From Hydractinia symbiolongicarpus (lineage: Eukaryota; Cnidaria; Hydrozoa; Anthoathecata; Hydractiniidae), in contig NC_079885.1 of NCBI RefSeq assembly GCF_029227915.1, positions 21,525,001 through 21,589,000 on the forward strand: a stretch of 64,000 nt of DNA. Reading direction: 5' to 3'. The notes under the pieces were generated by a model. The model ran no database searches and was not told the origin of the DNA. It saw only the letters and a program-made list of their open reading frames with translations. The position numbers and the translations under genes were made by a program. Within the stretch, counting starts at the first letter, position 1; each line of letters starts with the position of its first letter. Positions 40,819-49,407 of the stretch are shown one piece after another.

Positions 40819-41211
40819 ATGGACACTATTAAGAATGATATTGAATGTCTAGGACTCTATATCGTTGCGGTCAAAGAGAACAACTATGGAGCACTTTGCT
40901 ACCAGATCGTCAAGGATAGGGATTTGAAGCTATCGGATTTGGCTGATATAGTAACAATAAGCAAAATACTCAATTTCCCGATACCAGATAGACGTCTAGT
41001 CGATATTGATTTGGAGAATGAGCCTAATGTCATCAAAGATATCGTCTATGGGTACTCGTTCTACACCCAACATCCTTTGGATTATGTAAGGGATCCGAAT
41101 GAAGATGATGATGACGAGGATGAGAATGAGGATGACGAAATAGATTTGGATGACCTAGAGGAACTCCTGAAAGCATATTACCATTCTTTGACAACCTCCG
41201 GCGGTACCTGA
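40819..41211 (+). CDS. acidic unrecognised Polinton protein, 130 aa
   Basis: Intact frame starting MDTIKNDIECLGLYIVAVKE. Residues about 93-113 are almost entirely Asp/Glu. Its 3' end overlaps the 3' end of the convergent integrase by about 34 bp, so the two genes meet tail to tail. Function unknown. Confidence 0.55.
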   Translation: MDTIKNDIECLGLYIVAVKENNYGALCYQIVKDRDLKLSDLADIVTISKILNFPIPDRRLVDIDLENEPNVIKDIVYGYSFYTQHPLDYVRDPNEDDDDEDENEDDEIDLDDLEELLKAYYHSLTTSGGT

Positions 41212-42192
41212 ACATACTCCGGTACCTGCATGAGTTCTTCCGAGACGAAGCTGCGATCAGGACTGTCTTTTAAGTAGGATAAAACACGGCTACCTGCTAC
41301 TATACGGTCCAACTTGTAAGTATGGTTGTTTCAAAAGGCATCCGTTGCGCGTCTCTTTTGATCACCATGCTCCTCCCCAGGTTGTAGAAGATAGAGGTAG
41401 AGGCCATCCCCGGGTAGAGGTTTCTCTTTGGGATATTCCTCGATTTTTGCGAGTGGTATCTCATCGAGTTTGATGGCCTTGTTAGATTTCATGCCCATCA
41501 TGGCCGCCTTGGTATTATTAAGGCTTTTGACGATGGTATACAGGTGCTTCAGCCAAATTGTACTAGGCTCGCCGGAGACTAGTTCCTGCGCATCCTTAGG
41601 CTTGAATAGCCTTTCCGCAAGGACTTTATTGTAGCTTTCCACAAAGGGCGTGAACGTATGGTGATATTTAGTGGTGGCCAGCTTAATCTCAACCCCTTTG
41701 CCTTCCAGGAGCTTCGTCACATCCAATTTAAACTCAAAACCATTGTCACACTGGAAGGTTACCGGGTACTTTAAGTTTCCTGCCTTGTATATGTCCCTCA
41801 TCATATCCGCGATCTCGCCGGCTTTTTTGATGTGCAACGGCCTCTCTACCTTATACCTTGAAGCTACAGCAATGCCTGTCAGGTGTTTATAGGTGTCTAT
41901 AGGTGTTTCCATATACCCTGTTGTGAGGCATGTACAGTAGATCGATTTGGTGCATCTCATTCGGTGTCGTAATGGTAAAGTGCGGATAATCGATACACTT
42001 CGGAACCCGAATGTGCCTGAGCCAGAGCAGCTGCCTACTCAACCAGTGAGTGACTAGCTTTTTTGAGAGACCACTCCCCTTCGTAAGGATTTTGATAGCC
42101 TTTCGCCCAACCCAGAGATGATGCGGAGTATACTAGATATTGCTCAGCTTTTCCCCTTCTTCTTCGGTAAAAATGTGTGATGCTTTTGACAT
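41178..42192 (-). pseudogene. Polinton retroviral-type integrase, broken
   Basis: DDE-superfamily integrase that would insert the element. The start at 42192 is chosen because it follows the motif ATATATAATAAAC. Blocks in order: an N-terminal region, NEMHQIDLLYMPH (first catalytic Asp), IAVASRYKVERPL, FQCDNGFEF (second Asp), TKYHHTFTPFVESYNK (Glu) and a C-terminal beta-rich region including YKLDRIVAGSRVLSYL and RSFVSEEL. Damage: an in-frame TAG at 42133-42135, a frameshift near 41925-41900 at a small tandem duplication (ACACCTATAGACACCTATAA), and an in-frame TGA at about 41329. The catalytic triad itself is still readable. Confidence 0.9.
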
Positions 42193-42205
42193 GTTTATTA
42201 TATAT
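42190..42205 (-). promoter_or_regulatory. TATA-rich start motif before integrase
   Basis: Read on the minus strand, ATATATAATAAACATG ends in the integrase start codon. The same string precedes the capsid gene at 44698-44713, and a variant precedes a small gene at 48842-48855. It resembles a viral promoter or start signal; function is inferred. Confidence 0.5.
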
Positions 42206-42394
42206 GTCAAAAACGTTTTCTGATCTTTCTGATCCACTCCACCTGAGCTGCATTAAGCTTTTCCATCGCAAGGCCATTCCGTTTTTGTCTCGGCTTCTCC
42301 GTGTCCTGAGAGTTTGCTAAATAGGAAGTTGGTTTCGCTGAATGCAAGGGCGTTATTAACGCCCCCCCCCGCCATGATCATAAGAGTAGCCATT

Positions 42395-43054
42395 TTATTC
42401 TGAGACGAAACGGTTGCCTTTCGACATGTTTTCGCTTGCCCACATAGGTTGAGTATTGGTGTAGTGAAGCCTTTTCGCCACCTCAGCAAGCGATGGAACA
42501 AACCCATTTTCCCGATATTTAATCGATATCTTGTGATCAATGTGCCACTCCCCATGGTTGTCCCAGGTAATACCCTCAACAAACTGAGCTTCAATATGGA
42601 CCCGCAGTGTAGCGATATCGCAACCTAGGTATTCCCTGGAGTTGAGCTCCTTGTTTCCCTTCAATGCCTGGTAGGTTTGGTTGCTTACGTTATAAGCGAG
42701 ATGTCCGTGGGGATCACAAATAGGACAACGCCGCCTTTCTTTTTCATGCTTACAGATGCTTCCACCCTTGCATTCTTTACATTGGGCACTCCGCCTTTCA
42801 TGATGACAAATCTGATTTCCTTTGCAATCTTTGCAACGTGATCTTATCCTCCGATGGTGGCATATTTCACTTCCACCGCAGTCCTTGCAATATGCTCTCT
42901 CTTTTCCGTGGGGGCACCTATTGCGTTCACGTGACGCCTTCTTTTTATCGAGGCATTTGGTATATGTCCTCGTTAGTTGACCATTTCCCTTGATCCTAAA
43001 CTTGTCCAAAGATAAAAGGTGTTTACATTTTTGACAGCTCTTGATTCCATCCAT
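42395..43054 (-). CDS. HNH nuclease with Cys/His repeat array, Polinton
   Basis: Intact 219-residue frame starting MDGIKSCQKCKHLLSLDKF. After an N-terminal CxxC module come about five repeats of roughly 16 residues with the pattern CxHxxxxxxCKxCxGxxIC (for example CHHRRIRSRCKDCKGNQIC), each able to bind zinc. The C-terminal 80 residues carry an HNH-like block, GEWHIDHKISI, followed by LHYTNTQPMWASENMSKGN. This architecture is known from large DNA virus and mobile-element HNH proteins. It is one of the few undamaged genes in the element. A tandem partial copy lies immediately upstream at 43142-43423. Confidence 0.85.
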   Translation of the reverse strand: MDGIKSCQKCKHLLSLDKFRIKGNGQLTRTYTKCLDKKKASRERNRCPHGKERAYCKDCGGSEICHHRRIRSRCKDCKGNQICHHERRSAQCKECKGGSICKHEKERRRCPICDPHGHLAYNVSNQTYQALKGNKELNSREYLGCDIATLRVHIEAQFVEGITWDNHGEWHIDHKISIKYRENGFVPSLAEVAKRLHYTNTQPMWASENMSKGNRFVSE

Positions 43055-43141
43055 ATTGATTTGTATTTGCCCCTGGAGTCAAATGCAAATTGTGGTCTAT
43101 ACCTACCATGCGCCCGCAACAACAACAGCGATCGTTGCCAT

Positions 43142-43423
43142 TTATTGTTTACAATAGGCCCTCTCCCTTTGATAGGGGCAAATTTGACTTCCCCCGCACT
43201 TTTTACATTGGGATCTCGGTTTTCCATGGCGACAAATCTGAGTGTCCTTGCAGTCTTTACAATAGGCCCTCACCCTTTGATGGGGGCACTTGTTTTTGGC
43301 ACGCTGATGTTTCGCCTTATCTAGGCATTTGATGCATGTCTTTGTAGTTTGACCATTTTTCAACACCCTAAAATTGACCAAAGATAAAAAATGCTTGCAT
43401 TTTTGACAGCTCTTGCTTTCCAT
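43142..43423 (-). pseudogene. truncated tandem copy of the HNH/Cys-rich gene
   Basis: Starts MESKSCQKCKHFLSLVNF and reads through about three Cys/His repeats, then stops at 43142 before any HNH block. The leader upstream of its ATG (ATTTGTGCTTG...ACACAAATCAAT) matches that of the intact copy, so a unit of about 370 bp including the 5' flank was duplicated. One repeat has Tyr in place of the usual His (ICPYQRERAYC). Confidence 0.75.
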
Positions 43424-43468
43424 ATTGATTTGTGTTTGTCCTTGGGAACAAGCACAAATTGTGGTCAT

Positions 43469-44700
43469 TTAATACTCCACGACAATACTGTCTTGAAGCA
43501 AATACACGTAAGCCATGAAATCTCCGGTTATGTCTGCTTTCTTTGTGATATTTAGGGTAATCCCATCACTTAGACGTTGTAGAGGCCTTCCACTACCATG
43601 CGATCCATGGTCCGGGCTGGACCTGAAGTCTACAAACAGGGCATATCTTTTGTTGAAAAATTGCCCAATCATGACGTTCGAGTCGTGACTACCAAAGAGG
43701 TTCACAATCTGTTCGAGGTGGTCCTTGGGTAACATGGCACGAGAGTACAATTCGTTGGGCTCTCCCTCGACAATGACGCTGACCTTCTCAATTTTTGGAT
43801 TGTAGAAGACCGTTAGCTCCGGCGTAAGCCCTCACTTTCCCGGGATCTATAAAGAATAGCAAAACACCCTTAAACAACTTCGATGGGGTGTCAATTTGGA
43901 GGTTGTATAAAGTGTGGTCTTTTTTCATAGTGATAACCTTGCTACGGAGTATGCATTCATATGGCAGGGCCAATCTTGGATACCTGGACATCATAGCACT
44001 CGCAAGACCTTCGTGACTGAGCTTGTCAAATTCAAGCCTAATGTTGTTTATCCCATAGGTGGCATCGGCTGCCTTGACTGGCATTGACCCTGAGGCTGCT
44101 GTCCCTGCATCTTTGATGACGTCACACAGGACGCGAAATGTATAACGAATTGTAGCCTGTCGTACAGGCCCGCTGCATAAAAGGGTAGGTCCCTCGTCAG
44201 TTCAAACATCTTGCCTAGTGGTATGCAAAAGGTGTTACCATACGCGGCAACAATCGCCTTTTCTTCATCGGTACCTGCATGATCACTAGCTTTGACCTGC
44301 AGGGCTCCGATGGTCCCGTCGTTGGGATTGATGCCCTCTAAAACAAGGTTGTTGTCCCTATCAAATTTTGGCACCCACAAGTCCCTATATACTGCTAAGA
44401 TAATGTAATCCAATATGTTTTGAATTTCTTTGTCGTTCAAGGTAATACGTAGGTTCCTCACCAGGCTTTTACCAATATTCGACACGATCGTACGCTTTGT
44501 ATTGGTCCCCGTCAGCGTCAGGTCAAATAATTTGATAGACCCTGGAATGATGACATATCAGGCATATCCACACGCAGGTCCTCGTTCTGGTTGATGATTA
44601 AAGGTATGTGACTTATCTGAACCCTTTGATTTCTACCCTTGATGCCAAAGAGTTGCTTGGTCTCTATATATGGGTCTAGTGTCGTTCCAAATACACTCAT
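43469..44700 (-). pseudogene. Polinton major capsid protein (double jelly-roll), broken
   Basis: Capsid-type protein that links Polintons to adenovirus-like and virophage-like particles. The start at 44700 follows the ATATATAATAAAC motif. Readable blocks lie in three or more frames: an N-terminal part (44518-44700), RNLRITLNDKE and AAYGNTFCIPLGKMFE (44048-44485), NNIRLEFDKL and YECILRSKVITM (43788-44084), and HGSGRPLQRLSDGITLNI near the C-terminus (43469-43750). Frameshifts lie near 44530, 44110-44080 and 43790-43750. Order and total length of about 410 codons fit the family. It cannot give one continuous protein. Identification is from remembered Polinton capsid sequence; a profile search would settle it. 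Confidence 0.8.
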
Positions 44701-44713
44701 GTTTATTATATAT
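44698..44713 (-). promoter_or_regulatory. TATA-rich start motif before capsid gene
   Basis: ATATATAATAAACATG on the minus strand, identical to the motif at the integrase start. It sits in the 33-bp divergent gap between the capsid gene and the plus-strand gene at 44734. Confidence 0.5.
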
Positions 44714-44733
44714 GGGAACTCTTAAAATAAAGA

Positions 44734-45879
44734 GTGCCAACCAATCTAGTATTAGTACCTGACATTGATATTGATGATGACGAGGAGAATGAGGGCCATC
44801 CAGATAAGCCTGATGATACCACGTCAAAACTCCCCGGAGCGCCAAAACTTCACGGAACATCGAGGCCTTCAACAGAACAACAGTATGGAGATCTTTCGGG
44901 GCAGAGGCAAAAGTTACTAAAATCAAAGATCGATGGCCTTTACGATCGTCTTACAGAAAAATTGGGGTTAAAGCCTAGTGCGAAGTATTATGTTGCGTTC
45001 AGAGAAGACAAGGGGAATGAACTAATCGTTAAGGAGATAGTGAAAGGTAAGAAAGCCTTTAAGAAAATAGAGGAGGAGGCTGACCATATTAAGATGGAGT
45101 CGTTGGAGAAGATTGATGAATTTGTAGATGCCACAGAGAGCCTTATACAAGACACTTCGTTTGTCGGGCCTGATGAAGGTGGCATCACCCCACGTGAAAA
45201 AAGGGGACTTGACCTCGAGCTTCAGACATTAAGGGTTGACTTGGTTAACTTGAAAAGCCTGAAAAACAAGATGATCCTATACGACAGCGAAATTAACAAG
45301 ACAGAGGGTAGGCTGAAAGAACCTGAGAAGCAGAAGGCTGGGGCGGACGAAGGACAGCAGGCTAACCTTGAGAAGGAAATAGAAAAGGCGAGGAAAGAGA
45401 TTAAGGATCTGAACAATAAGAAGAAAGCCATAGGGGAAGCACATGGTATACTATCCACTGACGTATACCCCCAACTGAGACATATCAAAGATACGCTATT
45501 AAAATTCGCCGGAGATAACACAACTCTGCTGGAGAAGCTCTGGATACTCTTCCGCGATTAGGGGATAACCATAGCTAGTATAGTCTCTGCTATTTGGCTG
45601 TTGATAAGCAATATTGTACCCTCTGTTACAGGAGGGGGAGGTGCCGCGGCAGGTGCCGCAGGTGGTAGTGAAAAAGGTTTTGTGCAGAAACAACTTGGGA
45701 GGCTCGGGAACTTCCTTTAATATCTAGCAGGTAAGGCAGGTGCTGCCCTACCTGGAATTATCGGTACAGTAGTCTCCTTCTTTCTGAGGGTAGCGTCAAC
45801 CATCGTTACAAACGCGGCAAAAAATCTGTATATGGCCATCACGGGAGCTGCTGGGCTTGTCGTGCTATACGTGAGATAG
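44734..45879 (+). pseudogene. Polinton coiled-coil/membrane protein, two in-frame stops
   Basis: One frame of 382 codons, interrupted by TAG at 45559-45561 and TAA at 45718-45720 and closed by TAG at 45877. The N-terminus is acidic (DIDIDDDEENEG) and the middle is Lys/Glu-rich with predicted coiled coil (residues about 145-245). After the first stop come two hydrophobic stretches, ITIASIVSAIWLLISNIV and a final LYMAITGAAGLVVLYV, with a Gly/Ala-rich linker. Similar proteins occur in cnidarian Polintons as one continuous product; role unknown, possibly structural. Because the first stop is the only break in 275 codons, a readthrough protein is conceivable but unproven. Confidence 0.65.
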
Positions 45880-45890
45880 GCGCCTATTTT

Positions 45891-46732
45891 CTAAGCTGTA
45901 TATATGCAAGGATGATACCTACGCCTATGGTGATTAATGCAGCCTTGGTATTCTCGTGTTGATTTTGTGTGGGTTAGGATATATGAGGCGTGGCATGTTT
46001 GAGAAGTGGCATAACCTGTATTTCAGGGGCATGTATGGGAGGTGTAATATGTGTTGTATGCCTAGGGGGTGATTTGTCAGATATCATGTCTGGTTGGCTG
46101 GTGCAATCAAAATATTATTATTGTACCCGACAATTTTGCCTATGCGCAAGTTCATGTCGGAGGGTAACATATACACGTCATGCATGACGGCGAAGTTCAC
46201 CGGGGTCCTCGCACACTGTAAAACCTTCTGAAATTCGGTGATGTCATGGCTTACATTTTCCTGGCGCTGGGCCATGGACTCAAACTTTTGCAATACAATC
46301 TGCCTTGCTGTATAGTTGTCCGCACCGGTCCCTAGATCAGGCCCTCCGAGGTCAGACCCTATTAGGATCTGCACCGTACTCGCGACACACTTGGGCATAG
46401 CCTGAGCTGCTATAAGGGTTTTTATACTGAGAAAACCCGTCATCATACGGCATGGGTAACTTCATTCTTGCCAGAATACGACGCATGTGATAGTACACGT
46501 GAAACTTAAAAATTGAATTGATAAGAGTTACAGAACCCGTCATGTGCCTGGCACATTTGCCTAGGGCCGTCGTCGCACAATGGGTAGCGAAATTAACCTG
46601 GATATTCCAATAGTCCAACGCTTGACCTTTCCAATTCACATTAACAGGGTCATCAAGGTAGGTTGTTGGATCTTTTATGGCATACTTGGTGAATTCGGGG
46701 AATACTACAGAGATATGGGAGTCTGTAGACAC
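45891..46732 (-). pseudogene. Polinton element-specific protein, frameshifted
   Basis: Begins MSTDSHISVVFPEFTKYA and runs in one frame to about 46352, with ALDYWNIQVNFATH and KFHVYYHMRRILARMKLP. It resumes in another frame (46446 to 46084) with NYTARQIVLQKFESMAQRQE and MLPSDMNLRIGKIVGYNN. A further shift near 46084 leads to a Pro/His-rich spacer with an in-frame TAA and a C-terminal hydrophobic anchor (AALITIGVGIILAYIQL). It resembles a conserved protein of cnidarian Polintons; a minor structural role is a guess. Confidence 0.6.
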
Positions 46733-46845
46733 GTACAGGTCCTAGTGCTCCAAAATTGTAACACCAAGTGGCCTTTCCCCCCTGTTACTTTTATACTTTG
46801 CCTTGGGGTTGTATTGGTTTTTGTTCATCTTTTGTTTTAAAACAA

Positions 46846-47544
46846 ATGAAGCAACTGTACATCACTGATATCGATAACCCTACTATATTTGAGGACTACC
46901 TTGGGAAAGACACCCGTATAGCCCTGAAATCGATAAGTATCAGACCCGGATGGTTAAACCTATACAGCGACAATGACATTACGATCAGGAATGTTGGACC
47001 TGATCAGACGGTGACTCGTATCGAGATTATGAAGGGTTTGTATAGGATCGAGGACATCGCAGCTATTGTCAACAGCCAGGTGGAGGATAAAAGTAACTTA
47101 TTTGTATTGAAAAATGGGTACTGTAGACTTCGTTTCGGCGACGGTTACTCGGCGGTGATTCATCGACCATTGTAGGAGCTGTTGGGGCTGCCCTACGACC
47201 CCGCCAAAAGATAAGATACAAGATGCCCAGAGGATAAGTTTGATATGAAGGGTAACTACGACGGTTTATACAGGACCGATACATATCAGAAATTGAGACT
47301 TATTTGTTTACAATTTGATGACAACGACTGCCTTTTGGATGGCAAAAAGTTCAAGGTTCTGGCCTTGCTTAATGCCAAGGAGTTAAACGCCAGGGGAGAC
47401 ATGTTAACCTGGAGTTTTGATACCCCTGTTTACCTTCCATTAAAAGGCTCCACGGACCGTTTGGAGTTTATGCTAACAGACGTCTACCATCACGAGAAGA
47501 ACGTCACTTTTTTCAATATAACCATGGGCATTCTGATAGTATAA
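46846..47544 (+). pseudogene. Polinton element-specific protein, two in-frame stops
   Basis: From MKQLYITDIDNPTIFEDYLG the frame stays open for 233 codons except for TAG at 47173-47175 and TAA at 47212-47214. It includes RIALKSISIRPGWLNLY and VYLPLKGSTDRLEFML. The beta-rich character suggests a capsid accessory or penton-like protein, but I cannot assign it. It is followed after 2 bp by the next gene on the same strand. Confidence 0.6.
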
Positions 47545-47546
47545 AG

Positions 47547-48103
47547 ATGAGCGATATCAGCGAACTTTATCCAAGTTTGCCGAGTGCACCTGCGCAAGGC
47601 TCTGATCAGGATAAGGGACAAATTTCCAGGTTTAAAAAAATAGAAGAGATAGAACAATATCTCCGGGATGAAATAAAGGAGCAGAATATACTTGGAAAAA
47701 AATCCAAAATGCATAATACATGGGTACGCTTCTGCTTCCATGGTCTGCTTGGCGTAAGTATGATTACGTCAGGGCTTGGAATTGGAGCTATGGCGTCAGG
47801 TTTGGGGGTTCCCCTGGCCTGTGCCATGGGAGGACTCGCGATTGCCGCCGGAATAGTGCAGGCCGGTCTCCGGAACGCCTCTAAACGGTTGCGTGGTAAG
47901 TCAAAAAACATGATAGTATGAGGCTACTGGCGGAGGCGAAATTAAACTCGATTGTAGATCTGATCAGCAAGGCTATTGAAAGCGGCGTTATCAGTGACCA
48001 TGAGTATAGTCTAATTAGCCGTGAAAAGGAGAGGTATATGCTGCTCAAGGAGCAAATGCGGCAGAGGTTTAATAGGATCGTGAATGCTATCAACGAACAG
48101 TAG
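47547..48103 (+). CDS. Polinton membrane protein, possible -1 frameshift product
   Basis: Two overlapping frames. The first, 47547-47921 (124 residues), starts MSDISELYPSLPSAP and has a Gly/Ala-rich double hydrophobic hairpin, ITSGLGIGAMASGLG and CAMGGLAIAAGIV. The second, 47918-48103 (61 residues), starts MRLLAEAKLNSIVDLIS and is helical and charged. It lies in the -1 frame and overlaps by 4 bp (ATGA). In related elements as I recall them the two parts form one protein. An A-AAA-AAC heptamer at 47903-47909 is in the correct phase for -1 slippage just before the first stop. It could be programmed frameshifting, translational coupling, or a simple 1-base indel. Confidence 0.6.
47903..47909 (+). 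promoter_or_regulatory. candidate -1 ribosomal slippery site A AAA AAC
   Basis: In the zero frame the codons are TCA AAA AAC ATG, so the heptamer fits the X XXY YYZ rule exactly. After slipping, the -1 frame reads CAT GAT AGT ATG AGG with no stop and enters the second part of the gene. No clear downstream stem-loop was seen by eye. Confidence 0.45.
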
Positions 48104-48271
48104 AGAGCCCAGTTGGTTGCCAAGGGTAGAGAGGAGGGGAAAGACGAAATTTAAAAAAAACTTCAATCTGTGCAATATGCAAGCACTATGTAGAGTCTCC
48201 ACCTGAATATAGGCCTTAATTTTGTATTATATTTTATAGGATCATATGGATCCTATAAAATATATGTTTTT
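48104..48271. other. Polinton spacer with small palindrome
   Basis: Convergent gap holding the perfect inverted repeat ATATTTTATAGGATC / GATCCTATAAAATAT at 48229-48263. It may act as a bidirectional terminator; this is inference. Confidence 0.4.
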
Positions 48272-48563
48272 CTAATCCTCACTCAGCAACCATTTTAAAG
48301 TCCTTGTACTGACATTCCGTAATATGTACCTTGGGGTATTGGTTTTTGCCTTGTCCATATACCGATTAAATACCCAAGATGGGACTGACCTGGCAGGGCT
48401 CATCGTAGGGTATCGGCATGCCATGGAATTTGATCGTGATCGCGTCCTTGTGGTACCGGAGTTTGGCGTTAACATGTCTATCCTTTTTCACGGGTTCCGT
48501 TGTCAGATGCTCAGAAATCAACTCTTCGACCTTTGACCATATTTGTCGATACTTCATGATCAA
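48272..48563 (-). pseudogene. small Polinton protein, frameshifted
   Basis: Starts MIMKYRQIWSKVEELISEHL, then TTEPVKKDRHVNAKLRYHKD, and shifts frame near 48370-48400 to continue as YMDKAKTNTPRYILRNVSTR, ending WLLSED. It resembles a conserved short protein of cnidarian Polintons with the same two blocks. Function unknown. Confidence 0.55.
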
Positions 48564-48739
48564 GTTCGGATACTCTTCGAAATCGAGACTAATTGCCGGT
48601 TACGCATTTGCGTTGTACCTTGTCACCCCATGCGCCGACCAGATTTTCGGTGCCTTCACTCTGAAGGCTACCAAAAGTCCTGCGTATGGTACCCTATAAT
48701 ATACCTTTTATCCTTACCTCCATTGGCAGGAATGGCACC

Positions 48740-48844
48740 TCACACCGTTAAGAATTCCACGTTGATATTGTCGATGTCTGTAAACGTAGCGGCAAAGTTG
48801 TAGAATAATTTACTGCTAACAAGCTCATTCTCAAATTTGAGCAT
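48740..48844 (-). CDS. short Polinton ORF fragment, 34 aa
   Basis: MLKFENELVSSKLFYNFAAT..., closed by TGA at 48740. It is preceded by TATATAATAAATGC, a variant of the element's start motif. It may be the N-terminus of a larger gene now broken between 48564 and 48740. Product unknown. Confidence 0.4.
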   Translation of the reverse strand: MLKFENELVSSKLFYNFAATFTDIDNINVEFLTV

Positions 48845-48847
48845 TTA

Positions 48848-49036
48848 TTATATATTTTTAAACGACCCCAGAGAATTGTATTTCATTGTACATACGCAGC
48901 CACCCCCATTGTACGTGATATATTCATTATAGCAGTACCAGCACAACATCTTACCCTTTACCAGGAACCTTCGACCACAGCTGCATCTATCATACGCATC
49001 GAGTACTGCCAAACAGTCACCGCATTCCTCATTCAT
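48848..49036 (-). CDS. small Cys-rich protein, 62 aa
   Basis: Intact frame starting MNEECGDCLAVLDAYD. It has Cys pairs ECGDC, CSC, CWYC and CVC, enough for two zinc sites. Its ATG overlaps the end of the preceding minus-strand gene, so the two are packed as in viral genomes. Not recognised. Confidence 0.55.
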   Translation of the reverse strand: MNEECGDCLAVLDAYDRCSCGRRFLVKGKMLCWYCYNEYITYNGGGCVCTMKYNSLGSFKNI

Positions 49037-49203
49037 TTATTAAGATATCATCAAGACGATCCTCCAGGTCTTTAATCCTCCACTCATTGGACCCCTCCTT
49101 CTCTGATTCTTGTACTAATGCCAGGGCCATAACAGGTAAGGAGATACCTACGCCGGCCACAAATGCAATCAGTGTTGCGGTTCCGAAGATATTGAAATTT
49201 CAT
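49029..49203 (-). pseudogene. small single-span membrane protein, +1 shift
   Basis: After MKF a one-base shift leads into FGTATLIAFVAGVGISLPVM, a clear membrane segment, then an acidic helical tail ending in TGA at 49029. The end overlaps the start of the Cys-rich gene. Its own start lies next to the right terminal repeat. Confidence 0.45.
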
Positions 49204-49230
49204 TGACAGTTGACGCATATTTATTAATAC

Positions 49231-49402
49231 AGCGCATGCGTTGATGATCAGTGGATTTTTGCTGATGATCAACGGTATTTTATGTAATGAGGCGTGACGA
49301 AAAATTGTGACGTCACAAACAAAATTCTGTATGATAATTTTTTATGAGAGTTTGACCGCGAATTTTGAAAAATACGGTATATCATGACCCCCTAAACTAG
49401 CT
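49231..49402. repeat. Polinton right terminal inverted repeat
   Basis: Inverted partner of 35200-35370, ending CCCCCTAAACTAGCT before the CCCAC duplication. Differences from the left copy include GACGTCAC versus GACCTCAC. Confidence 0.93.
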
Positions 49403-49407
49403 CCCAC

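Larger units (their letters stand above)
35200..49402. mobile_element. Polinton/Maverick element, 14.2 kb, decayed
   Basis: A self-synthesising DNA transposon with virus-like genes. Termini are AGCTAGTTTAGGGGG on the left and its complement on the right; both ends begin AG as usual for this class. The inverted repeats are about 171 bp. CCCAC flanks both ends at 35195-35199 and 49403-49407. The next base, T, may belong to the duplication or the terminus, giving the 6 bp typical of Polintons. Recognised genes: Cys-rich protein, DNA polymerase B, integrase, HNH protein, major capsid protein and several small element-specific genes. Most are broken. No FtsK/A32-type packaging ATPase and no adenovirus-type protease were found, and the length is below the usual 15-20 kb, consistent with loss. 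It separates the two GPCR paralogues. Confidence 0.93.

Noticed and set aside
35200-49402. Polinton as an active element or a free virus
   Set aside because: Polymerase, integrase and capsid genes are all broken by frameshifts or stops, and key packaging genes were not found.
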